NCBI GenBank assembly: GCA_965221725.1
Contig: OZ244909.1
Span: 3,348,001-3,412,000, forward strand
Direction of reading: 5' to 3'
Length of the DNA: 64,000 nt
Source: HK1 sp965221725
GTDB taxonomy: Bacteria > Pseudomonadota > Gammaproteobacteria > HK1
Below, in pieces: positions 34,033 to 42,500 of the stretch. The notes under the pieces were generated by a model. That model ran no database searches. It saw nothing but the letters and a program-made list of their open reading frames with translations, and was not told the origin of the DNA. Within the stretch, counting starts at the first letter, position 1. Each line of letters starts with the position of its first letter. The position numbers and the translations under genes were made by a program.

Positions 34033-34698
34033 ATGATGCGCACGGTCAACGTATTTTTCGCAGCCGCCGCCGCGACCATGCTGGCGGCCCCGGTGGCGGC
34101 CCCGATGGCGGCAGAAGTCGAGGTCAACATCATGCCGGGGGTGCCGTCCGTGGAAGTGATGCACATGGGCGAGAAGGTCGTGATCCAGCGGAATCAGGAC
34201 CAGAAGAACACCGTCAACCCGGCGTTCGCCAAGACTTCGCGCAAGTGCCCGCCGTTCTGCATCCAGCCGACGAGCCTGGGCCCGGGGGTCGAGACCATCG
34301 GCGAGGATGAGGTGCTGCGTTACGCCAGGGCCATGAGCGAAGGCGACGCCAGTATCGTGCTGGTCGACTCGCGCACGCCGGACTGGGTGGAGCGGGGGAC
34401 AATCCCGTCCGCCGTCAATCAGCCGTGGACCTCGCTCAATCCCGCGAAGGGCGCCGATCCCATCACCATCGCGGAGATCATGGAGGAAGTGTTCAACGTC
34501 AAGTCCAACGAGGAACTGATGGACTTCTCGGAGAGCAAGACCGCAGTGCTGTTCTGCAACGGAATGTGGTGCGGTCAGTCCCCGAACAACATCAGGAATC
34601 TGCTGAAGTTCGGCTACCCCGCGCACAAGATCAAGTGGTACCGCGGGGGCATGCAGAACTGGGAAGTCCTGGGGCTCACCACCGTCCCGGGCGGCTGA
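34033..34698 (+). CDS. Periplasmic rhodanese-like sulfurtransferase
   Basis: A 221-residue exported rhodanese-domain protein. The ATG at 34033 follows GAGGAGGAAA. Residues 1-25 are a Sec signal peptide ending APMAA. A CPPFCIQP segment precedes the rhodanese fold, which contains LVDSRTPDWVERGTIPSAVN (the CH2A-like region) and an active-site loop FCNGMWCGQSP with Cys175 and Cys180; the first is the likely persulfide-carrying residue. Rhodaneses move sulfane sulfur between thiols. With tusA about 470 bases downstream, this suggests a small sulfur-trafficking cluster, although the rhodanese is periplasmic and TusA cytoplasmic. Confidence 0.88.
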   Translation: MMRTVNVFFAAAAATMLAAPVAAPMAAEVEVNIMPGVPSVEVMHMGEKVVIQRNQDQKNTVNPAFAKTSRKCPPFCIQPTSLGPGVETIGEDEVLRYARAMSEGDASIVLVDSRTPDWVERGTIPSAVNQPWTSLNPAKGADPITIAEIMEEVFNVKSNEELMDFSESKTAVLFCNGMWCGQSPNNIRNLLKFGYPAHKIKWYRGGMQNWEVLGLTTVPGG

Positions 34699-34756
34699 AC
34701 CGCAACCCGGCCGACAGGCGGCGGCCCCGCCGCCCGTCGGCACTATCGCGCCACGA

Positions 34757-34978
34757 TTGCCCTATTTCATCTACAAGCTGCGGCCGCCGCTGCCGCCGGA
34801 GAGTGCGGGGGTGTTCGCGGCCTACCGAGAGGCGCGCACCGCCGCGCGGGAAATGCGCCGTGCTCTCGGTCGTGACGATCCGGTGACGGTGCGGATGGTA
34901 TTCGCACCGAACGAGGCCGAGGCCGAGCGCCTCCTGACCGAACGCCGCGAGCCGCGTCCCCTCGGTGAAGATGCGTGA
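34757..34978 (+). CDS. Small conserved protein in the sulfur-gene neighbourhood
   Basis: A 73-residue protein starting MPYFIYKLRP if the TTG at 34757 is used; no good ribosome site is visible, so the start is uncertain. It continues with a helix (AAYREARTAAREMRRALG), a strand (VTVRMVFAPN) and a helix (EAEAERLLTERRE), ending PRPLGEDA. Small proteins with this layout and a similar C-terminal tail occur in other proteobacteria, but I cannot name a function. It lies between the rhodanese gene and tusA on the same strand. Confidence 0.65.
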   Translation: MPYFIYKLRPPLPPESAGVFAAYREARTAAREMRRALGRDDPVTVRMVFAPNEAEAERLLTERREPRPLGEDA

Positions 34979-35164
34979 GTCGCCGGGAGCGCGGTGCGAC
35001 ACGGGACGTGCCGGGGACGAGCATTCGGCTGCATTTCTCACGGGCCCTCGACACGAAGCCATCCAGGCCCGAGCGGTGCTCCGACCTCTGGCCGATAATC
35101 GGCGGGTATGTCCGGGTCGGCACGAAGGGCTCCCGATCCGGTGGACCCTGACGAGGATCAAGCG

Positions 35165-35395
35165 ATGACGGAATTCGATCAGGAACTCGATGCGTGCGGC
35201 CTGAGCTGCCCGTTGCCGATACTCCGGGCCAAGAAGGCACTCACCAGGATGGCGAGCGGGCAGGTCCTGCGCATCATCGCGACCGACCCCGGGTCGGTGA
35301 AGGACTTCGAAGCGTTCTCGCGCCAGACCGGAAACGAGCTGCTGGAATCGACCGAGGACGGCGGCCGGTTCTACTACCGGCTGAGGAAGGCATAG
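35165..35395 (+). CDS. tusA: Sulfurtransferase TusA
   Basis: A 76-residue cytoplasmic sulfur carrier. It has the family hallmark CGLSCPLPILRAKKAL, with the persulfide-carrying Cys15 in CPLP, followed by GQVLRIIATDPGS and the C-terminal strand FYYRLRKA. Length is standard. The ATG at 35165 follows GAGGAT with 8 bases spacing; an upstream in-frame start at 35108 would add 19 non-conserved residues. TusA passes sulfur in tRNA thiolation and, in sulfur oxidisers, in the rDsr or sHdr pathways. Its partners TusBCDE or DsrEFH are not in the window. Confidence 0.93.
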   Translation: MTEFDQELDACGLSCPLPILRAKKALTRMASGQVLRIIATDPGSVKDFEAFSRQTGNELLESTEDGGRFYYRLRKA

Positions 35396-35398
35396 CCT

Positions 35399-35530
35399 TC
35401 ATCTGCCCGGCAGCAGGAAATGGGCCGCGGCCGCGACCACGCGGTCGGTGTCCGACGGCCGTGCCTCGACCCGCACGTTGGCCGCGCGGCGACCCTGGCG
35501 GATGATGACGCCCCGGGCGACGCACTGCGG
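35399..35530 (-). pseudogene. C-terminal fragment of a hotdog-fold thioesterase (PaaI-like)
   Basis: The minus-strand frame ending at 35399 reads CVARGVIIRQGRRAANVRVE, then ARPSDTDRVVAAAAHFLLPG. This is the last two strands of a PaaI-type thioesterase (RQGRRA..V.VE followed by .VAAA.G.F). The rest of the gene is absent, since the TauE/SafE gene occupies the opposite strand from 35543. It is a short remnant with moderate support. Confidence 0.4.
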
Positions 35531-35542
35531 TGCGATGGTGTG

Positions 35543-36277
35543 ATGGACGGACTCTCGATCGCGATCGTCATGCTGACGTTTCTTCTCGCGGGCGGCGTGA
35601 AGGGAGTGGTGGGGCTCGGCCTCCCGACCGTTTCGGTGGCACTGCTCTCGGCCGCCTTCGGCATCGAGGCGGCGCTGCCGTTGCTGGTCATTCCCTCGTT
35701 CGTGACCAACGTCTGGCAGGGGGCGATCGGGGGGCACGCGACGGCGCTGTGCAGACGCTTCGGCATTGCCCTCGCCATCATTCCGATCACGACGTGGATC
35801 GGCTACCACTACATCTTCGCCGCGGCGCCGGAGGCGATGAATCGCGCCCTCGGAGCGGCCCTGCTCATCTACGCGGGGCTCGGTCTCCGCACGGCGAAGT
35901 GGTCGGTGCCGATGCGGGCGGAACCGGCGCTGACGCCGCTCGTCGGGGCCTTCAACGGCCTCGTCACCGGCGTCACCGGCACCTTCGTGGTCCCCATCGT
36001 GATGTACCTCGAAGCCCTTGGTCTCGACCGCGACGAGATGGTCCAGATGATGGGCATCACGTTCAGCATCTCGACCGCCGCGCTGGCCGGGGTGCTCATG
36101 TGGCACGGTGCGTACCGGATCGATGCCGGTCTGGTGTCCGCGGCGGCGGTGGCGCCGGCGATCCTTGGGATGATGGTGGGGGCACGGTTGCGGGCTCGTC
36201 TCACCCCCGCCACCTTCCGCACCTGGCTGCTCCTCGGGCTCGGTGCCATCGGCCTGAAGCTTCTCGTGACGGGGTGA
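35543..36277 (+). CDS. TauE/SafE family membrane permease
   Basis: A 244-residue inner-membrane protein with seven or eight hydrophobic helices, of the TauE/SafE family, many members of which export sulfite, sulfoacetate or related anions. The family pattern is visible: an N-terminal helix ending LAGGVKGVVGLGLPTVSVAL, then LPLLVIPSFVTNVWQG, and a repeated half GAFNGLVTGVTGTFVVPIVM. The start at ATG 35543 is chosen so that the first helix begins at residue 3; GTG 35540 is equally possible and no strong ribosome site is seen. Its position after rhodanese and tusA fits a sulfur-compound export role, which is inferred. Confidence 0.88.
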   Translation: MDGLSIAIVMLTFLLAGGVKGVVGLGLPTVSVALLSAAFGIEAALPLLVIPSFVTNVWQGAIGGHATALCRRFGIALAIIPITTWIGYHYIFAAAPEAMNRALGAALLIYAGLGLRTAKWSVPMRAEPALTPLVGAFNGLVTGVTGTFVVPIVMYLEALGLDRDEMVQMMGITFSISTAALAGVLMWHGAYRIDAGLVSAAAVAPAILGMMVGARLRARLTPATFRTWLLLGLGAIGLKLLVTG

Positions 36278-36720
36278 AGCCGCGGTGGATTCGGCTCCGA
36301 GCGGACTGCACGGTCATCCCCCGCGACGAATCTCCGGCGTTTCCGAGCCGCCCCGCCGCCTGGAGCATTGGGCGACTCCCGGGCGGGGGTTCGGGTCGGA
36401 ATTCTGGCGAGAGGCTGGCAAGGGCTTGTTATCCGTGTCGGATTGGGAGTACCGCGTCCGATATCAATTCTTGTGACACAAGGAATAGATACGTGGCATA
36501 TATCTCCGACCGCTGACGCAGCGCCGACACCGCCACCCGGGCGTCGGCGGTGAGGCCTGTGCTTCCTGGCGTCGGTGTACGTGATGATGCCGGCGACGCC
36601 TTTCGACGCGTCGGAATCGAATCCCGTCCAATTCGGATTGAGAGAGCGTCCAATTCGGAATCAAACTCCGTCCGATTCGGAACGCAACCCGAGATTCGCC
36701 CTGTCTCGGCCTCCTTGGGC
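36278..36720. other. 443-base gene-free gap with a 22-bp tandem repeat
   Basis: Between convergent genes (TauE/SafE on plus, the SnoaL-like gene on minus). No plausible gene is visible. A 13-base palindrome CTTGTGACACAAG lies at 36470-36482 within a locally AT-richer patch. Three 22-base units occur at 36626-36691. Confidence 0.4.
36626..36691. repeat. Three 22-bp tandem units, GTCCRATTCGGA core
   Basis: Units at 36626-36647, 36648-36669 and 36670-36691 all begin GTCC(A/G)ATTCGGA and diverge afterwards. A fourth, weaker unit precedes (GTCGGAATCGA near 36610). They lie 30 bases beyond the stop of the minus-strand SnoaL-like gene. The helical-turn-sized period could suit protein binding, but no regulated gene faces it. 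Confidence 0.5.
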
Positions 36721-37818
36721 TCAGCCCGACCACGCCGCCCGCCGGAAGTGCGAACGCATCCGGTCCAGCACGTCCACATCCATCTGCCTCAGCACGTCGA
36801 GCATGTCGAGCGGGACCCAGTTCTCGCGGATGCGGCCTTCGTGCAGCAGGTAGAAGTCCATCACCCGCATCGTGATCTCGCGGCCCGTCGGCCCGACCCC
36901 GGCGAAGTTGCCGCCCCGGTGCAGCGCGTACACCGACGGCCAGCCGCCGGTCACCGCGTAGGGTCCGTCGCCGACGTGGATGTAGTGGCCGCCACCGAAT
37001 TTGCGCTTCAGCGCCGGGTGGTCGTTCCACTGGTCGCCGCCCTGGCGGTTGGGGAAGGCGATGCGGAACGGAAGCTGGTGAAAGTCCACGAACCCCTGCA
37101 ATCCCCGCGTGGTGCCGATCCCGGCGGGGCCGTACCACATCATCTTCGGGTGCCAGTGGTCCTTCTGGGGCATGTTCAGGAGCGCGACGCGGTCGAGCCC
37201 GTCCTCGTCGTCGAAGTCGGCCAGCGCGCCGTGCATGGCCAGCACCCTGCGGATGCTGTCCGCGGACTGCTCCGGGTCCTGCGCCTTGAGCACGATGCCG
37301 TCGGCGGTGATGGGGCCGGGCCACATCGCCTCGGTCCCGAGGCTCGGCGCGATCGGCCAGAAGCCGGTCTGGCGGATGACGTCCAGCACGTCCCACAGGC
37401 ACCATGACTGCGCGATCCGGCCGTCCTCGACGTGGTGCACCTCCCCGTAGCGGATGTAGACCGGCCTTCCGGTGGCCGGAATTCCCAGCCAGTCGTGGCG
37501 GAAGGTTCCGCAGTAGTGACCCATCGCGGCCACCATGTCCCGCCCCTCCCAGGTACCGCCGATGAAGATGAGATCGCGGCGTTCCAGGTCGGGGAAGGCG
37601 TGCCGGAGGGGGCTCCAGACGGTGTCGAGAATCGCCTCCACGCCGCGCATCTCGTCGAGCGGATGCGAACCGCGCCACGCGGCATCGGGGTGGTAGAGCG
37701 ACGCCAGCCGCGGTGCGAGATCGGCGTGCGTCTCGAACGCGGCCAGACGGTACAGGGCGCGGTGGAAGTCGCGCTTGCAGGCAAGAATTCGGGCATCGGC
37801 GGCGGGCTGACCGGACAT
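36721..37818 (-). CDS. Double SnoaL-like (NTF2-fold) protein
   Basis: A 365-residue protein containing two consecutive NTF2-like domains of the SnoaL/polyketide-cyclase-like type. The first spans residues about 10-170 (DFHRALYRLAAFETH, LYHPDAAWRGSHPLDEMRG, YGEVHHVEDGRIAQSWCLWD). The second spans about 190-350 (WYGPAGIGTTRGLQGFVDFH, GGHYIHVGDGPYAVTGGWPS, MDFYLLHEGRIRENWVPLDM). Each has the conserved tryptophan/histidine-rich pocket and a terminal LDVLRQ helix. The ATG at 37818 follows GAGGAG with 9 bases spacing. No signal peptide is seen. The two-domain form is known among proteins annotated as nuclear transport factor 2 family. Substrate unknown. Confidence 0.8.
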   Translation of the reverse strand: MSGQPAADARILACKRDFHRALYRLAAFETHADLAPRLASLYHPDAAWRGSHPLDEMRGVEAILDTVWSPLRHAFPDLERRDLIFIGGTWEGRDMVAAMGHYCGTFRHDWLGIPATGRPVYIRYGEVHHVEDGRIAQSWCLWDVLDVIRQTGFWPIAPSLGTEAMWPGPITADGIVLKAQDPEQSADSIRRVLAMHGALADFDDEDGLDRVALLNMPQKDHWHPKMMWYGPAGIGTTRGLQGFVDFHQLPFRIAFPNRQGGDQWNDHPALKRKFGGGHYIHVGDGPYAVTGGWPSVYALHRGGNFAGVGPTGREITMRVMDFYLLHEGRIRENWVPLDMLDVLRQMDVDVLDRMRSHFRRAAWSG

Positions 37819-38246
37819 TCGGATCATCTCCTCGGGACTCTGGAATCGCACCAATCCGACTTGTCGCCGGGGCCATTTCACGCTGACGAGAGGGCAAGCC
37901 TCTCTCCGGGGGAGAGTGTCTCACTCTTGTTCCCGGACTCTCGGGAAGGCCCGTGCATGCAGGCCGGAGACCCCGGACAGAATTTCAAGGTGAGGCACCC
38001 TCCGGGGGAAAGTCGGCGGGTCCGGTATACCACCGGCGCAGCATGATCTCGACCCCGACCCGCGCCGGAGGCAAGCGTTCCGTCGGGCCATGGAGTTGGC
38101 CGGGACTGTAGCGTGGTTCGTGCATCAAGGCGCTGGATTTCCGGGCGCCTTACGCACTGATATCCGCCGAGCGCCAGACCCGGAACCGCCCGACGGAACG
38201 TTTACCGCAGGAGGCAGTCCGGTTTGACGGCGTGAGCGTCGGGATA
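37819..38246. other. 428-base gap downstream of the giant adhesin gene
   Basis: No gene is visible. The sequence GATCTCGACCCCGAC, which is the 3' end of the giant gene read on the plus strand (38261-38275), recurs at about 38047-38061 with similar flanks, suggesting a duplicated or decayed gene end. A 13-base inverted repeat (CGTTCCGTCGGGC near 38078 with its complement at 38188-38200) spans 110 bases and could help terminate transcription, though no T-run follows. Confidence 0.4.
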
Positions 38247-39530
38247 TCACCAGTGCAGCGTGATCTCGACCCCGACGGTCTGCTCCGGCTCGGTGGCGTC
38301 GTTCTCCCTGCGTACCGCCTTGAGGTCGAAGGAGAGATCCGGTGCGCTCTCCGCCTGCGGCGTGAGCCGCCAGCCCAGACTCAATTCGCGCGCGCCGGAG
38401 GCGAGATCCACCCCGGCGTGCGGGCTGCCGGTCCAGCGCCCGGCGAAGACGGGCGAGCCGTATGCCGCTTCCATCACCCAGCGCGATGTGGCCGCACTGC
38501 CCGTGCGGCTCTCCATCGGGGCGGAGGAGAACAGCGCCTCGATCCCGTCGCTTGCCTCGCCGCCGAATTCCTGGCGCAAGGACAGAGATGGCCCTCGCTC
38601 CGTCGACGGCGCGGGATCGAAGGCCAGCGCCGCCGAGAACCCCCGGTCCTTCAGGGCGTCGTTCTCGTGCGCGATGAGGGTGCGGCCCGAGAGGTCGAGC
38701 GAGAGGCCGAGCGCAGGAGCGACCCAGGCGATGCCGCCCCCGAACTCGATCCCGAAGCCGGTCTCCGCATCCCCGCCGTCATGGCGGGCGCCGATCTCCA
38801 GCTTCGGCTCGAGGCTCGCTCCGGACCATGCATCGGCCCACGCCCCGGGATCGTCTTCCTCGTCCTCCATGGCGATGCGCCAGCTTCCCTCCAGGCCCAG
38901 CCGGAGCCGGGTCACGTCGGCGTCCGACCCCGCCAGGCCGGCGACCTTGTCCGAAGCGGTCCGCATCCACAGCGCATCCGAAGTGAGCGCCAGTGCGGGA
39001 CCGGAGCCCGAGCCCGCTCCGGGCTCCGTCCCGGCGGCGGGCGCCGCCAGCAGGTCGCTCCGCATCCCCGCCGCGGTCATGGTCCAGCGCGTGTCGGTGC
39101 GGTAGCGTTCCTCCATCGTCTCCAGTGTCAGCTCGCCCTTGCCGTAGCCCGCAGCGCCCCAGAGCTTGAGCCGCTCCGAGGCTTGCATGGAGGCGTAGGG
39201 GATGGCGGCGTCGAAGGATGCCTTCACGTTGCCGTCGCCGGCCCGCGCCGCGTCGTCGCAAGACGCCGGTCCCGGCGCCGCATCCCCGCCGTCGTCACAG
39301 CCGGGGCCGGTCGCGCCGCCGGCATGGCTGCCTTCGCCCTTGCTGTGCGCGAGCGCGAGACCGAACAGCCACCGGTCCCGCGCATAGTCCGCCCCGAACA
39401 GGGCCGTGGTCACCTCGCCGTCGAGCGAGAGGGTGTCTTCCCGGCCGTCGAAGCGACCCTCCGCCGCCCGGCCCCAGAAGGCCGCGCTGCCGCCCGCGTC
39501 GTCCGGCACTCCGGTCAGCGTGAAGCGCGA
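38247..39530 (-). other. Predicted autotransporter-type beta-barrel domain of the giant protein
   Basis: The C-terminal 430 or so codons encode amphipathic strands separated by polar, Gly/Asp/Ala-rich loops. The terminal strand VGVEITLHW ends in an aromatic residue, as required for BAM-dependent insertion. Segments such as LKLWGAAGYGKGELTLE and RLRLGLEGSWRI are typical barrel strands. The loop at about 39240-39310 is unusually rich in Gly, Asp and Cys. Confidence 0.75.
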
Positions 39531-42500
39531 GCCGAGCAGCGCCTGGCGCATGGTCGTGGTCTGCGGCGCCTCGTAGAATTCGCCGAAGTGGTCCGCGTCA
39601 TCGCCCAAGCCTCCCCGGGTGAGGCCGTCCGCGTCGTCGCCGAAGCCTCGCGGCGTGAAGCCGAGGCCGTCCGCGTCACCGGAGCCTTGTGCGGAGCCGG
39701 TCGGGCCGGGGGCCGCCTGGCCATTCCCCGCCAGGGCGAAGGAAAGCGCCCGGCCCGCGAACGCGCCCTCCATCCCCGGCGTGCGCGGTGCTGTCAGCCG
39801 GTCTGCAATCCCCTCCAGCGCCTGCTCCGCCACCGTGCGCCCGAAGCGCGCCAGCCATGCCGCCGGCATTGGATCCGAGTTCTCGATGGTGCCGGTCGCA
39901 CGATCCCGGGCGAACGCGACCCCGGCGGGCTGAAGATTGGACAGCACCACGGTCATCGTCTCGCTGCCCTCGTCGATGTCGTCGTCATGCACCCACACCG
40001 GCAGCCGCTGCATCCGCTCGCCCTCCTCGAACCGGAACTCCCTCCTGTTCAAGTACTGGTAGTCGTTGGGCGAGCGCGCGGTGCCCGATTCGGATTCCGC
40101 ATGGAACGCCACCGGGCCCGGCGCCGGCCGGTTCAGCGTGACCTCGAACCACAGGTCCTCCGCGCCCTCCTGCGCGCTGGCGTCGGCGATCGACACGGTC
40201 AGCCCGTCATAGGGACTGCCGCCGCCAGCCTCAATCCCTTGGAGCGCGGCAGCCACGGGAACCCAACGGCTCCATCCCTTGTCCGCATGGCTCTGCGCCT
40301 CAAAGGCGGTCATGGGCGGAGCGACGCCCTCGTTCCCGCCGGTCAGCGCGTACAGCGCGCGCCGCCAACGCTCCATGTGCTCGGCCCCGTTGAAGGTCTC
40401 TTCGGCGTAGGACCGCACGTCCGCGATCAGCGCCGGATCAACGTTCGGTGGCGGCTCGGCGGCCGGCGCTTCCGGCGCGTCATCGTCGAGCACGGTCAGA
40501 TCGACCGAGGCGGCGGCGCCGCGGACGAATGTGGCATTCGTGCCAGCAGCGTCGGTGGTCAACGGTTCGCCGATGGCGATCGTGAAGGTCTCGTCGTCGG
40601 TGTCGTCGTCCTGGCGGATCTCGAAGCCCGCTTGCCCGTAGTGGTCTCCGTGATGGATGGTCAGTCCCGTGGGGCAGACGAAGTCGTCCGCCTCGGCGCT
40701 GCCGCCGCCGCACGTCAGCGGAATGCGGATGGAACGGCGCGCGCCGTAGGGCGCGGTGGCCGTCACCCGGATGATCGTGTAGTCGTCGCCCTCGGTGACT
40801 ACGTCATTGTTGACACTGATCGACACCTCGAGCGGGTCGGGCATTTCGCCGGTGATGGTGCCGATGGCCCTGCTCATGCGGCTGCTCGCCCAGACCAATT
40901 TCCCGTCCGCCGAGTTGATGCCCACCCGGCCCATGACCTCCGGCGCGAGCGGCAGCGGATATTCGTTGTTGGGATTGGCGAGCGTCGCGCCCACGGGGTC
41001 GTGGATGTCCAGGAAGAAGGTCTCGCCCGGGTCGTAATGCCCGTCGTCGGCGCGCGCCCACACGCGCACGATCTTCTCCTGCTCGCCCGCATCGAAACGC
41101 AGGACGCCGTCGACGGTGTCGTAGTCCCTTTCGTCCCAGTTCACCCCGTCGTCCCGAGGCACCCTCAAGCCCCAGGCCTCCCCGGAAGTGGTGCGGTACT
41201 TCACCTCCACGCCGCCCGGCGACGGCTGCGACAGATGCACCCGGAACTCCAGCCAGTCGCCTTCGGGGCCTTCGGCGTCGTCCACCGAGATGGTGAGGGC
41301 GCCGGGCATGACAGACTCGGTCCTCAGCACCTGCACGCGCATGTCGGCTTTCACACCTTCATATTCATGGCCGCTGGCGGTGTGTGGGACCACCATCAAG
41401 TCCATGCTGTCGCCGTCGTCCTGGAGTTGCGCTCCACTGGCATACGCTTCTCTATCCGCGGACATCACGACGGTTTGTGGCTGGTCCCAGTTCGAGGGTG
41501 TGAATTCAAGTTCCATCGGCTGGCAATTCAGGTAGCTGTCATCCAGCTCGACGATGTTGACCTTCACTTTTGCGCTCGGCTCGCTCGAGAGCCTCACTTG
41601 GTACGACTGCTGTCCGCCAAGCTGCATTCGAATCGAGTTCGGCATGAGCACAACGGCCGGCGCGTCGTCGTCCGCGACGGTCACGCCCAATGCCGCCGAC
41701 ACGTCGTCGTAGCCGCCGCCCGAGGCGGTATGGGTGAGCGTCACGAGATCGGCCACCGCGTCGTCGTCTTGCCCTGCCTCCACCGTCACCGTTTGCGCCT
41801 CCTTCCAGTTCGAGACCGTGAACTCGATCCGCGTGGGATCAGGGGTCAAGTCCGTGCCCTCGTGGCCGGTCAGGGCGACGGTCACGGCGGCATCCGGCTC
41901 GCTGGCAAGCGCAACGGTGTAGTCGGCGCTGCCGCCTTCCTGCACTTCCAGGGCAGTCCGCGAAATCAGGATGCGGGGCCGTGCGCCATCGTCGTTGTTG
42001 TCATCGTCGTCGGCCACCGTCACTGCCACGGCGGCGGCGGTGACGCTGCCGTAGTCGTTGCCCTGGCCGGTGGCGGTGAGGCTGTGGGTGATGCTGGCCG
42101 CGCGCTCGTCGCCCGCATTGTCGATATCGTCGTCTACGGCGGTGACGGTGACGGCCTGCGGCGTATTCCAAGTTGAAGCGGCGAAGTTCAAGGAGCTTGG
42201 CGAGACCGTGGCGACCGTCGTGTCGCCGCTCTCGACGGCGACCGTCACCGTGCCGGCGGCCGGCTCGGAGTCGAGTGCGACGGTGTAGGTGCGGACGTTC
42301 TCCTTGGTGCTTTCAGTCGCGGGGTCGTCGGCCTCGGCCAGCGACAGGCTGGTTGGGGAGACGCTCACCCCGCGCTCGTCGTCGTCGGTGATGGTGAGGG
42401 TCGCGCTAGCCGCCTCGATGTCGCCCAGACCGCCCTCGATGCTGATGGCCTTGTCGGCCGCGTCGACGTCATTGTCGGCGGGGGTGAGCGTGAAGGCCGC

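Noticed and set aside
36470..36482. The 13-base palindrome CTTGTGACACAAG as an FNR- or CRP-like site
   Set aside because: It does not match either consensus spacing, and it lies between convergent genes with no promoter to regulate.
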